This document shows positions 51,801 to 63,900 of a stretch of DNA of 64,000 bases, piece after piece; position 1 is the stretch's first letter, and each line of letters opens with the position of its first letter. Source of the stretch: Dichomitus squalens LYAD-421 SS1. Lineage: Eukaryota > Basidiomycota > Agaricomycetes > Polyporales > Polyporaceae. A program made the position numbers and the translations under genes. Location: the NCBI RefSeq assembly GCF_000275845.1, contig NW_006766892.1:648736-712735 (forward strand), given 5' to 3'. Under the pieces are notes generated by a model. The model worked only from the letters and a program-made list of their open reading frames with translations, searched no databases and was not told where the DNA came from.

Positions 51801-52580
51801 TTCGAACGACGTCCTCCGAGCGATGAGGCAAGGTCATGGCGACCGCGAGGGTGGATGACACTCGATCACTAGATCGGGCGTCTTAGCAATACGCCAGGTG
51901 GCGCTGTCAATGTAGCCATTTCGATTGCGCCACCATCGCCGAAGTCGGCTTGCTGGGTCGCCGCTCGCGTTCAAACGTTCAGCAGTCATATCGGTTTGGT
52001 TTCGCATTTGTATTTGCTCTTTACGGCTACTTCCTATAGGCTACGATTACACGGTGGTTGGGGATATGCAGCAGAGGGGGACTGTAGTACGACACACATA
52101 ATAAATAGATAGTTAGATCAGCGCGCCCACGAGTCCTAGCAGCGACCAAGCAAACGAGCGAAAGAAGTGGGGGCAGGGGGCAGCAGGGAAAGGGGGGGGG
52201 ACCAGACCAATAAGTAACAAAAAATACGCGTGCAGGGGCGATGGGGCACATTATACCTTCAAGACAGAAACCAGTGGCTTGATAAACACAAGGATGCGAA
52301 TGGGACGGATGTGCGTGCGGTGATACAGTGGACATGCGGGGAAGACGTGACGAGACCGGAGCGCGAGCCAAGAGTACACAGACGGATTTTGCCCGCGTCG
52401 CTAGCCGCGGTGGAATGTGGTATGAGGGGGGCGGGAGTGGTATCGGGAGCGGGATTTTGCAGTATAAACAGAAGCGCGCCCGTCCGAACGCGCGAATGCG
52501 GGGCTAAGATGCAAGTGAAGGTATCGGTCTATGCGAAGGGCGAAGGGGAGGGGAGCTCGAGTGGAGGTCGACGACCCCGA
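45868..52580. other. 6.7 kb region without recognisable genes
   Basis: This is the largest gap in the window, between the start of the NTF2-like gene and the end of the GATA gene. Many frames of 60-178 codons occur on both strands, especially in the GC-rich part 50000-52000, but they overlap each other, have no family motif and do not chain through sensible splice sites. I saw no reverse transcriptase or integrase motif, transposase signature, tRNA or rRNA. It may hold regulatory DNA, a non-coding RNA, an orphan gene or decayed mobile DNA. Confidence 0.4.
52169..52200 (+). other. G-quadruplex-capable run
   Basis: Four G runs of 5, 5, 3 and 9 bases separated by 2, 5 and 3 bases on the plus strand. 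This meets the usual intramolecular quadruplex pattern. It lies 381 bp beyond the GATA stop codon; in the GATA transcript it would read as C-rich. Confidence 0.6.
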
Positions 52581-54334
52581 CTACGCGGCGATGACGGTCT
52601 TGCTCGGCTGTGGCGACGTCCGCGCGGCCTTTGAAGGGGCCATCTCGGACATCGGGATGCTCTGCCAGCCAGTCACCTCGGGCATGGGGCCGTCTGACCG
52701 CCGCTGCTGCTGCTGCACCTCCGCTGGTACAGGGAGCGAGCCTCTGCGTACGAAGTAATCGGTCTGCTGACCCTGCTGTGCGGGGGAGGAGGGGTAGTAT
52801 GGAATCGGCATCGTGGCGGCCTTACGCGGCGTAGGCGGCGAAGGGCCGTTCGACTGGAGGGACGCGATGTCGGAGAGGGGGGCGTTAGGCAGGCGAATGC
52901 CGCCTTCGGGGGCGACCAAAGGAGGGGACTGCGAGTGGGGATCGCGCGGAATGGGGAAGGTAGAGGCGGATGGCGAGTTGAACGACGAGGGTGGGTTTGA
53001 TCCTCCCGAATAGACCGACACTGAGGGAAACGACACGGCGTCAGCTAACTTGCTTCACTGACCCGAGACGACTTCGCGCTCTTACCGGAATCGTCCCAGT
53101 CGCTGCTGGCGGAGTGCACGGACGAGGCAGAAGACGAGACAGACGCGCGGCGAGGCATCGCGTTGTCCATCTCGGTGGGCTCCTTCTTGATCATCTGCGG
53201 CGGCGCCTTGGCAGCCTTGGGCGAGTTGTTCACCTTCGGCTGCTTGCGCGTCTTGCTCCCTGCCCGGAGCTCGTCGAAGCGCAGCGGGCGCGGGCGCAAG
53301 TGGGTGCGCTCGTAAAGACCGCACTTGTTGCAGACGATCTTGCCGGGGTTGAGCGTCGAACGGCGCCAACTCGGCGGCTCCGTCGTGTGGCAGTTGAAGC
53401 AGCGCCTCCGCAGGTACTGGGTCTCCTTCGACGCGGCGTCATCCGTGTGCTGGACCATAAGCCCGGCGTGAGGCACCAGGCAAGGAAGAGGCTGCATGCC
53501 TGCGGACGAAGGCCGGCTCCAAGCGTTCTGGGAGGGAACAATGATAGCGCCATCCTCGGTTTTGATACCGTCTAGCGGGTGATGGTGGTGGAAATCGTGG
53601 TAGGGGGGGTGAGGAGAGCCGTTCATGGGGACGGTGTGCGCGAACGGCTCGTCCATGCCCGGGTGCATGGGCTCGCACATGGACATGTGCGGCGACCCGT
53701 CCAGGGAGAGCGGCTCGGAGTACATGGCGGCGGTGCTGGGGCGCGAGCCGTAGGAGCTCACGGAGTCGTGATCGCTGCCCATGAAGGGCGGGGTGTTGTA
53801 GGGGATGTGCTCGGCGCGGTCGTGTCGGACGTAAGGGAAGGTAGCGCGACGCGTCATGGCGATGTCGTGAGGGTGCCGCATCCCGTGCGAGACGTGGTGG
53901 TGGCCGTTCGCGGTCTGAGCGATGCCGGACCAGTTGCCTCCGTGGAAGCCTGGCTCGGCGGACTGCTGGTGGCGGTGATCGACATACACGTCCTGGGGCA
54001 CGGAGTGTTCGGGAATGTCGTCGTGGTACAACTCCTCAAGCAGGGAGCCTCGGGAGCCCGGGGGGGTCGGGAAGGAGGTGGGATAGCCTGCAGACCACAT
54101 GTGCGCGGGCTCCATGGATGGGTGGGGATGGTGATGGTCGGTGACGACGACAGCGCCCTCGTCCGGGTGCTCGAAGAAGTTGCGGTGGATGTGAACGTCG
54201 AGGGCACCCTTGTAGTTGTGCGGGGTGGGATAGTGGTGCATATCGTCGGAGGAAAGGGAGGTCCTCGGAGAAGGGGTGCGGGGGGTGGACGCGTCTGAGT
54301 AGGCGGAGGCGTAGTCGAAGTGTAGGGAGTCCAT
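52581..54334 (-). CDS. GATA-type zinc finger transcription factor
   Basis: Two exons: 54334-53059 and 53020-52581; 571 residues. Seen: a His/Pro-rich N-terminal half (HHHPHP, HHHHP and similar), and one GATA finger at 312-338 with C-x2-C-x19-C-x2-C: CFNCHTTEPPSWRRS, then KIVCNKCGLYERTHLRPRP followed by a basic RFDELRAGSKTRKQPK tail. The loop of 19 is longer than the classical 17, as in several fungal GATA factors. A Ser-rich segment follows, and the C-terminus is Pro/Ser/Gln-rich. Target genes cannot be told from the sequence; fungal single-finger GATA factors control nitrogen, light or iron responses. The frame stays open upstream to 54526 (MHRLVQ), so a longer N-terminus is possible. The donor is GTGAAG at 53058. 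Confidence 0.9.
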
Positions 54335-55278
54335 GGAGTCGCGTTGTGGATGTGCGTCTGGAAGGGTCTGGGAGAAAGGAAGCCGAACCCAGACGGAAGA
54401 GAGGGCTGGAGGGGCACGGAAATATGAGGAGGCCTGGCGAGACGGAGTCGGATGTAAGTACGGGTTATAGACTCTCTGCGCTAGCCGGCACAAGGGTCCT
54501 CCGGGGTCCTGCACCAACCTGTGCACGAGTCTACGAATGGCTTAGCCGCTTCTTTCCCACTGCGAATCCAGAGATACGGGTCCTGCCACGCCCCATGCCA
54601 CCCTATCGCACCGCCAGCCTGGCTCTCCCAATCTCAACCGAGTCCACGCGCCCCCGTCCCACCCTTCCACACAGAATCCCCATTTCCTGCCACCCACCAC
54701 CCCCCTGCGCGAGCCCCCCCGCGCGAGCCCCCCTGCGCAAACCCTCCCCGCACGCCCCAGCCGCCCGCCGTCGTCCACGGCCTGCCCGCTGCATCCTCCA
54801 CCGGCCCCCGGCTCCACACCGCATATCGTCCGCGCCTCAGCGACCCAGCTTGCTCACTTACTCCGACCCCAGAGCGCCCACTGCCCCATCCGGGAGGTCC
54901 ACACCGCTCGCAGCCGAACTGAGCACTCCCCTCATCTCGCCCAGATCTCGCCCAATCCGCCCAGCCGAAGATCCCTCCTCGCTCGGCCCCTCCCGCCGCC
55001 AGTACCCGCTCTCAGCATCGCGCCAGCGTCTCTCGCCCCCCACGTAGCTACCAGGCGCACTCGCCCTCCTTCCATTGTCCGGTGCTAATCGATACAGCGT
55101 ATCATACCACACCCGCACGCCCCAATCGCCTTCGGGGCCAGATGCGGCGCGCACAGGCTGTGTCCTGCCCCAAACCTAGCTTAATGACCGACAGCGCCAT
55201 CTGCGTATCCGCACGGCGCTCCCCCACCGTCCGTTTCACCTGCAGCAGGTCGGGTTTCACATACATACCCAGACGAAT
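54335..55278. other. Promoter region of the GATA gene
   Basis: 944 bp between the GATA start and the ING-family stop, both on the minus strand. The part 54620-54960 is very C-rich on the plus strand. No gene is supported; the long plus-strand frames here are products of base composition. Confidence 0.5.
54693..54733 (-). other. G-quadruplex-capable run in the GATA promoter
   Basis: On the GATA coding strand there are G runs of 6, 7, 6 and 3 bases with loops of 7, 8 and 4 bases. The middle part consists of near-copies of a 14-15 bp unit of CGCGAG plus a homopolymer run. It lies 359-399 bp before the start codon. Confidence 0.6.
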
Positions 55279-56956
55279 TCACTGTTTCTTCCGCCCTTTC
55301 CGGCCGCCGCCTGTCGCCCCCGTCGTCGTCGACATGGGTGGCGCGTACGTGTCCAGGATGCCCAGTTTCTCCTTGCAGTCGTTGCAGTACCACACGTCTG
55401 GCAGCGGCGGCTTCAGATTGACGCACGAGAGGTGGAACTGCACGGAAGAAGTTCGTCTCAGCGAAGACGTAACGCCGCGAAAGAAGCGTGGGCGCGGCCA
55501 TAGCGCCTATGGAAGAGAGCAAGAAAGAGCGTTTGCTCTCACTCACCCATTGGTATTTGCAGTCCTCGTTGTCGCAGGCGACCATCTGCACGTAAACAAA
55601 GGGGACGCCACGAAGCGGATGGTCAGCGCCCCTCTCGACCTCTTCACCTCGGCACACCGCAGCAGCACCACCACCACCGCTCGCGGGTACCGGAACGAAC
55701 GCACCTCTCCATAGGACAGCTTCTGGCAGTAGCAATAAATCTCTTGGTCTTCCGTGTCGCCGGCGTCTTCGCCGCCTTCGTCCTCTTCGCCCTCGGCGTC
55801 TTCGTCGTCCAGCCCCGCCGAGGCGTTGAATCGGCGAGAGCGCACTGGCGACTGCCTCGGGTGCATCACTCGGGACAAACCCGACCTTTGGCTGGCCCCA
55901 TTGTTGTTGTAGGCGCTGGTTGTGACAGGGACGGGGCTCGGCAGCTTGATGCTACCCGCTGACGACGTGGTCTTGCGCTCTGTATGACAAAGGTGTAAGT
56001 CAGCGTCTGACAAAAACGCGCCTAAACCGGATTGATTGCGTAGGCAACGCAGCAGGGTCGTGTAGCGACAAAGGCGTTGCGCGGCAAGCAGGATTAGACA
56101 TAACAAAGGCAGGCGAGAACATGTACACACTTTTCTGCGGAGGGGGAACGGAGACGGGTGTGGGTGCCACGGGGACGTCGATCGCCTGTGCTGCTGCCCG
56201 TAAGCTCTGGATCTGTTGCACCGTCGTTTCTACACTGCTTAGAAACTGCTGTGTAGGGGGCAAGCCCGGTTCCTCCCCCTGAAGTTTCAGTATTCGCTGC
56301 AGATCGTGCTGCAAGCGGGCCATGGCGCGCTCGAAGAGCCTCACGAGCCGCTCCGACAGGGCGGTCTTTTCGATAGCGAGGGCATCTAGGTCTGCGTAGA
56401 GCGTGTTCACTGTGTCCGGGATAGCCGCATCCTTGCCCGGAAGTGCCTGGCCGGCGTTCTTGGACGAGTGGCGGAAATACTTTTGGGTCTCCTTTCGGAT
56501 CTCCTCAGCGAGCTCTGCTTGCGAGTAAATGTACGCCACGGAGTGCGGATATACAGAGATCACGTTGGTCAGTACGAACGCGGTAGGATGAACGTGAAAC
56601 GTTGTGCATGCCTTGGGTCCTGGAGTCCCGATGTTTGATCTCCACCAGGATATGCTGTGCCTCGTTGGGCAGATTCTCCAGACCTGCCAGAAGGATAAGT
56701 GAGCACGCGTGCTTCGACGTAAACGGGGCGTCCAATGAACGAATGACCGGATACGGAGTTGTATCGGGGCCCGGAACGCTATCTCATAATTTTGAGGGGA
56801 AAAATATTTCGCCCGATCACGACATTGAGACTCAAATTGTCGCGCATGCTAGCAGCGCTATCGAGAGAGAGTCGCATGAAGCTGTACGGGCCGGCGTCAC
56901 TCACTGGAGAGATACTCTGTGGCGATGTTCGCGGCCTCCTCGAGATTGGAGTTCAT
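55279..56956 (-). CDS. ING-family PHD finger protein (chromatin complex subunit)
   Basis: Six exons: 56956-56905, 56683-56612, 56517-56131, 55979-55705, 55585-55547, 55437-55279; 327 residues. ING proteins read H3K4me3 in histone acetyltransferase or deacetylase complexes (yeast Yng1, Yng2, Pho23). Seen: MNSNLEEAANIATEYLS and LENLPNEAQHILVEIKHRDS, the ING N-terminal domain continuing into long helices (EEIRKETQKYFRHSS, IEKTALSERLVRLFERAM), a basic KKRKTT signal, an acidic EGEEDEGGEDAG block, and a C-terminal PHD finger at about 252-305 ([20 protein letters not shown], then WFHLSCVNLK and WYCNDCKEK) with all C4HC3 ligands. Intron 2 (56611-56518) starts GCATGC, apparently GC-AG. The last three introns are 108-119 nt or longer. 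Which ING paralogue it is cannot be decided. Confidence 0.9.
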
Positions 56957-59900
56957 GGTGCGCGCGGCTGACTGTGGTGGTCGAGATCGAAGGTATGAAG
57001 AAGCGCAGCAAGATGAACAAACACGCTGATTGAAGAGCTCGAACAACGGACTGTCGCGCAAGAAGCCCGAAAAGCGGTGCTGTCGATAGAAATGCGCCTT
57101 GGACGGGAGAAAGGTCGCGATCAGAACGAGGTTGACGGCGGGATGCTGCTTGGTTGAGTAACCGCGGACCTGTCATCGCGGGGCCGGCGGGGTCACGGGT
57201 GGGTCACAGAGTCTCACGGGGGGAGCGTGAGGTACAAGTGGTTGCGAGCCCCGAGGGTCGTGGGAAGCTTGGGCACTAAGTAGTCGGAGCCAAGATACGG
57301 GCTGGGCCGATCGGGCGGGAGAGGACGACCGAAGCCGGGCGGTGGCGGGGGACGGCCACATGATCGCGTCGGTTCACGCTCAGCGGGCTTTCGTCGGTAC
57401 ACGAGGCTCGCGCCCATGACAGTGACTGCTCAGGTCCACACGCGCGCCCGTATCCTTGGGAGCCCCAGACAGCTCTGCACTCACGTCCACCCGTTCTGAG
57501 CCAGCTCCAGCTCTCCCCCTCAGCTCCCCCCTCTCGGTTGACAGCGAGAACCACTCAGGCTGTGTCTCGGGCTGTACTCGATGGGGCCCCTTGCCCGCTT
57601 TCCTCCGTCCTCGGCGCTGACCATGACATTCGTGAGTCGCAGGCGACGATACGGAAACCCGAACCCCTTGTCTTCCGCGCCTTGCCTCACTCGAATGCTT
57701 CGGGTTACTCGCTATGATTCCGTACAGGTGAGTCTGCATTCCTACCTGGTAAGGTCGGGACTGGTCCTCGGTGGTTGTTGAAGCCCATGTCCTTGTGGCG
57801 CTCAAAGTATGCTCTGATAAATGAGAACCGTTGACCTTTAGAATACCGGGTTTCCGTAAGTATGCCTGCAAGCGCGCACGGTGCTTGTGATGTTGTAAGA
57901 TGACTCGAGCATGTCGTAACAGGCCCTTTCTTTGGACGAGCCCCTCCTGCCTGCAGCGGTGCTGTCTCCCATCCGTGGGGCTGACGTTCATGCGTACCAG
58001 GACGCTCCCTCTCATGTCAGGCCACTTCCGACGATGTTTCACTCCTTAGTCGCTCGCGGCGCAAGTCAGGCTCGGGGGGCCCATGCTCAGGGGTACGTAG
58101 CCTGGTACCTTCCCGAAGAGCGTTGCACAGCGGACACCGCGGAGCGACAGAACCGTGAAGGCGAGCCGTGCCTTCTTATTCGCAGCGAGCCCGCCAGGCC
58201 AGAGGAAGCGTTCCCCGCACCTCGGGAATCCACGCTCTCCCGACGCACTCGTATCTGAGTCTGACGAAGCGCGCTCGCCAAGGTTCGCGGGTGCGCATGA
58301 CGATAACGTGCTCGCACGCGGCTCTCGGGGGACCGCCGAGTGAATCGTGCCTTAGCCGTTGCGTGCTTCTGCGCTCTGGCCCCCGCTTCTCTCTAGCTCA
58401 TGAATGTGCGCACGGTCCCACACTGCTCGCCCGGGCCACGGCTGCCTCTTTTCGCGCTCTGGAGAAGCATGCCGCTGTCCGGCTAGCAACCTGAAACACG
58501 AAAGAAGCACGCTCCGAAGGCACCCGCCGCGCTTCGCCTCTCGTTCTACTGGTCCCGTTGTGGCGTCCGGACGCTACGGGCCTTTTCGTCCTCGTCCTCA
58601 ACGAGGGTGCCACTGACGTTACACGCCAGACATCGTCGCTGACATCCTCCGCAGGCCCCCTCTTCTGTCACTGGGTGGGTAAGTTGCCAATATCGGTTCA
58701 TTGGGTCATCGGGCTGTGTGCCCGAGCAGGTACTGACTCCGTATGTTTCAACCGGTGGAGATAGAGATAGCAACATGTATTTCGCTTCGCCCATGGGCCG
58801 ATAGCCAACACATACATTAGGCTCCAATCATTTGTCTATCTACTCGGAGGGCTTCTCCTAGCCGAGAAGAGCATCCTGCTTCTGGTCACGAGAACGACTA
58901 AATGTGTTTCGTCATGCCGGACAATTGCGACATTTGCCTCCATGAGGACATCGATCGACCTAAGGGATGTGTCAAAACATACGCTCCAGTCGCGCCAAGG
59001 CGCACGAAGTCGGTCGCATAAACCAGGTCGCACCCCTCGCTTGTCCCGGCAGGCGAGCGGGAGGTGAATATGCACTCTATCGGCAACGCCGAAAATCCGC
59101 GCGCGACGACGGCGATTGGCCGAGTACATACTCCCAGGGTGGCCTCGTCCGAAGTGAACCGCACAGATTGAGAACGTGACATCTGCACAACGCCACAACG
59201 CCGACCCCGTGTCGTCAGATACGGAACGCATGCGCGGGGCCGAGAGATCCCTCGGACGCCTTTGTATTGCAACCGCCAAAGTGATCGGTTTCGCATGCAA
59301 GCGAGGGTCTATGGTACGTGGTACGATCATCCTTGGCCCCACAACGCGCATCCAGTAATCTACTTACGGATTAGGCGTGCGGCGCACACGACGGCAGAGC
59401 CAGAATTTCCAGGCAAAAGATGCAAATATTTGTTATCAGTAGCGCGGGTGTCCGCCATTGGGCAAGGGTAACAACTTCCCAAGTCGGTGAGGCAAAGTAG
59501 AGCTCACCTGGCAACACCTGTGTGGTACACTTCCCGATGCGACTTGTCCAGCGGAACAGCGCTGCACACAGGATACGACCATGTCAACAAGCATCTTCTG
59601 TGCATGCTGAGATGAAAGATTGCGAAGCACGGAAGGAGCCGTGGAGCACTCGCGAACGACCGAAGACAGAGTTTCTTCTTCCAGATACGGCCCCCAGTCA
59701 AGATCTTGAGTTCACGCTGTCAACATGCTGTGATGTCAGGCGGTGATGCAGAAGAGAGTGCAGCGCACGATACACCAAGTTGCCGGGGAGCAAAGAGCCG
59801 TCGGCGAGTGCGCCACTAACGATATTGACAAGGGCGGTGACACGGCTTGACAGCTCTGCATTGCTGTCGGGAGTCGATAGGGGGCTCTAGTAACGCGTGC

Positions 59901-60951
59901 ACGCGGCATCACGTCTCACTGGCTGTCCCAAAAGAATACGAGGAACGTCTGGTGGCAGCGTCTTTGCGGGGCCGTGCAAGCAACCCGGCAGTACACTGTT
60001 GAGATCCTACGCCCTGGGTCCTGGGCAATCAGCACCACGTAGGAAGATCGCTTGCGAACGTGCCCCGACGCGCCATGGGTGGCCATATTCATTCATGCTG
60101 CGCGAGCACATGTGTCTTGCCCTGGCCATCTGCCTCCTACGACCGTATGTCGAGTGGAGCACCTACGAGGACCACGATGCGTTGGCAGAAGAGCTAGAAC
60201 ATGAGGGGGCGTGAGCGGCGAGCACGAAGTCAGGCCACTTCAATTAATGAACGGATGTCGGCCTCTCTGGCTATCGGGGGAGACACAGTCCAACTGTTCG
60301 CATGTGAGGTTTTGAAAGTCTGGGACATAGCGTAACGCAATGATGTCGACGAAAAGCCGAGAACGTACAATAGCTCCCTTGCTCTCGTAGCATCAGTGCA
60401 ATCACTGCAGACCCCAGAGCACGCTGGTTCACGGCATGGCTTCGTATATCGGTGAGAAGACATCGGGCTTCGGAGACTTCGACTCGAATGCGGACTGCCG
60501 ACGGAACCAGCACCCTATTAAGAATGTGGAGGTGCTGTATGTTAGGTGAAGTGGACAAGGTGAGCAGCCCACTCTTGGTCGTTAGAGGTTACAACCAAGT
60601 GCTGATGGTGAGCTGGTGGTGAGTATACACGCGACAAGGCGTACGCTGCGAGATGGGATAGCTTGGATGACGTCGGTCCGAGGCTTTTCAGCCTGTGCAC
60701 AGCCTCGTAACCAAAAGCGTCAGTAGTTGGTGATCCTCATTTCGGAGATTGAACACAGACTTATCTCCTTGACTTAAGGAGCTTACCCGGTGTTAATGGT
60801 AGATAAGATGGACTACACACGAGGTAAGTAGACGGTCTAAGCGACGCCACGATGACGCTGCCGGAGCCAGTGTCTGTCTCGCGGACTCGGACGACGGCGC
60901 AGAGGACACTCAGGCCAACTTCACTCAGTTATCCTCCATCTTCTCGCCGCC
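56957..60951. other. 4.0 kb divergent region without recognisable genes
   Basis: Lies between the starts of the ING-family gene (-) and the TRP-like gene (+). Two minus-strand frames overlap at 58836-59351 (171 codons) and 58898-59296 (132 codons), and another is at 57380-58042 (220 codons). None has a recognisable motif, and their composition is rich in Arg and Ser as expected of GC-rich noncoding DNA. No RNA gene is visible. Confidence 0.4.
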
Positions 60952-63900
60952 ATGGCTGGCTTGCGGAAGCCCGACTTACTGAGGAGGGGGCTTTTCCGTG
61001 TCCTCTTGCTCTGTGCTTCCCTAGTTTCGTACTTCATGATCACGACCGCTCAGCCAGCTACCGTCCAATTCTCCGACTGCTTCTCGAGCCCGAACATCTC
61101 CCAGAAACTTGACGTCTCCACCGTATATGCTCAATACTTCCCCAAGAGCTCGAATGGCCCTTACATCAACTTCACCGTAATTGGCACGTCGCCACAGCAA
61201 ATAGTTTCCGCTTCAAACGGAACCAATCCTGTCGCCAGTAAGTACCCCAAGTTCCACTTCGCGCAATGCAAGCATGACACGGGTCCACACCACTCCCAGC
61301 GACACTGTTCACGACCACCGAGGTACTCACCTTCCCACAACCCAACAACCACGGCAACTCGTTCTTCTGCGCAACCTTGCGTCCGGCGTCCCCCCTCCCC
61401 GCCGATCCGAGTGGCAGCTTCTGCCCCCTTGACCCTGGACCCTTCGCGTTCTCCTCATCCGTGCAGGTTCAGCCAGGTTCAGCGCTTTTGACCTTGGACA
61501 CCCGACTTCGCGCCCTTGACCCATTCCAAACTGAACTCCTCTGTCTCGACGTGAACACCACGATACTCGATCCGAGCTCTGGCGGTCCCGATTCAGTCTA
61601 TGGCCATGCAAACATCATTTTCTGGAGTACCGTTGGCTTGGCAATAGGGTACTGGGTAGTGGTTGGCATCGCCCGCCTGGTCGCCGCGTGGGGACGAGGG
61701 TCATCGAGGGGTGGGAACGGATTCTTGGCTAGGGTGGAGGGAGCAGGCTTCGTCTTGGCTAGCGCGTTGAGTGGGGAACGATTCGCGTCCTCGCCCGCGC
61801 TCATGCGTTTTTGTACGTGGCATTTGAGTGTGCATATGCAAGGAGGAATGGACAGATGTGACGTCACTTCGCAGGTACCCCGTCGCTGAGGGATATCGTT
61901 TTCCATACCCAATGGTGTGCGGTCCTCTCTATGGTCGCTGTACAGTGGCCGATGTTCACATGTAAGTGAGATGCATCCTATTCTTGCCTACCATTGAGTG
62001 CTGATGGATTGACATCGTTCATTAGATCCACTACTGTCTCAGACGGCCTGGGCGACTTTGAGTTATAGTCAGTACCATTGATGACGTTCTTCGTCTAACA
62101 TATATTGAGGTTACATACAGACATCTCGCTCACCCAGGGGAAGAATGCAGATCATCTCCGTTGGAATCCTCTCACGGTCCAGCCCTACAATCCTCCTTCA
62201 ATTTTCGCCGATCAACTGAATGACCCATCTTCGCCCATATTCATCGATAGCTCCGCGCCGAACTTCTTGTTCCAGCTACCGCCGAACGCAACTACTGGGA
62301 TGTCCGCGTTCGCGTGGTCTGTTGGACTGCGGCCACAGGACCTGTTCGGCATCTGTGTCTCGATCTTCCTGGCCATCGTTGCTGCGACCATCGTGCTCAG
62401 TGTCCTTGTCTGGGCATTGGACTTCTTCATGTCGCTGATTGCGGGAGCGGCGGGCGGCGGCGCCCCAACCCCGACTGGCTTGGGAGGAACGCGGAGCCCG
62501 CGCTATTCCTCCGCGAGCAAGGACATGCTTGATGGTATCGGGATGTCTACAACCGACGAGAACCGGTCTCTCAACGGCCACTTCTTGTTCTCCCGCTCGA
62601 CTTCTCGTTTCCCAAATACTCGAGCATGGTGGAGATGGAGAAGCAATTTCGTCTCCTTCCATGGCAGCGCCCTCCACGGCAATCTCGTCCGCCTTCTCGT
62701 ACTGTTCCACCTGCCGATAACCGTCTTCTCGTGCTATCACATGAGCCTGCCTAGGAGCCAAGCCTCGGTGGGCTCTGTTGTCCTCGCCGCGCTGTCGTTC
62801 GTATTCCTATCGGTCCTTATCCCAGCCTTTCTGGTATTTCGGCTGACGACCACGAGGACGAGCAAGCTCTATGACGAGACGTGGACCCTTCTTTCCCTTG
62901 GGCCATTATATAACCACTACAGGCACGGTTCTCAGCTATTCGCTTGCACTCTCTTCGCCATCAACATAGCCTTTGGGGTCACCATTGGTTTCGGCCAGAA
63001 GAGCGGAACTGCGCAGGCTATCGTCATCCTCGTGGTTGAAGTCGCATCCGCGCTTGGCACAAGCGTTTGGTTACCTTGGGGCCAGGGCGCGAGCATGGGG
63101 CTCATTAGCTTTCTTTTCTGCGTAGGCCGAATTGTAATAGCGGTCCTTCTCGTCATCCTCACCCCAGTTGTGAGTTCTTCTAGCTCTCAGGCATGCTGTC
63201 CGTCCGTCACGCTGAATTTCGGCCTCCGCTAGGTCTCTATCGGCGCTGGAGCGGCGCAATGGGTCGCATATGCGATTCTGTTCATATTGGGGCTGATCTA
63301 CCTGGCCTTCCTGCTTATGTTGATCGTCAAGATCGTAGAGGCCATCCTCCGCATTGCTGGCGGTATCGGGTTTGGCAGGAGCCGACACGTGGTCGACAGC
63401 GGCCTTCTCGGTACCTTGGGTCTCATGGGATGCTGCGGACCCCGACATCCCCACCGCAATGGCGGGTACCGTCCGGCTGTCGACCGACCTCCATCCACCT
63501 TGGCGCTGCCCAGACCTATGCCGTTGTACAAGAATTCGACTCCACCTTCTTCAGGCCCGCCCTCCGTACTCCGTCCCGAGCACGCGATGCAGCCATACAA
63601 GGAGGATAGCGACGATGAGACTGGGTTCATCATGGGTGCATGGCAACCATTCCCCGGCCCTGGGATGAGTCAGGTGGAGGAGCAAGCCCCGCCCGAGCCC
63701 CCGAAGTCTGGCTTTGCCAGGGTCGCAGGTGGACGCGCTCATTACGACTCGCCTTACGCCATAGCGTCTGGGTCCACCACGACGTTCCCGTCGGAACGCA
63801 ACAGGGGCCCCGGTTCGTTTGCAAAGTCAACTCCATCAGTGGTTCAGGACTCGCCGCCTCCCACGCCGTCAATCGCGTCCGCGGCAAGGGGCCTTCCTCC

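Noticed and set aside
45868..52580. Possible retrotransposon or DNA transposon in the large gap
   Set aside because: No reverse transcriptase, integrase or transposase motif was seen in the frames, and I could not find terminal repeats by eye; a repeat search would be decisive.
53579..54298. 239-codon plus-strand frame rich in Val and Gly
   Set aside because: It is antisense to the His/Pro-rich GATA exon; the composition mirrors the real gene.
57380..58042. 220-codon minus-strand frame
   Set aside because: Arg/Ser-rich composition without motif or spliced partners, as expected from GC-rich noncoding DNA.
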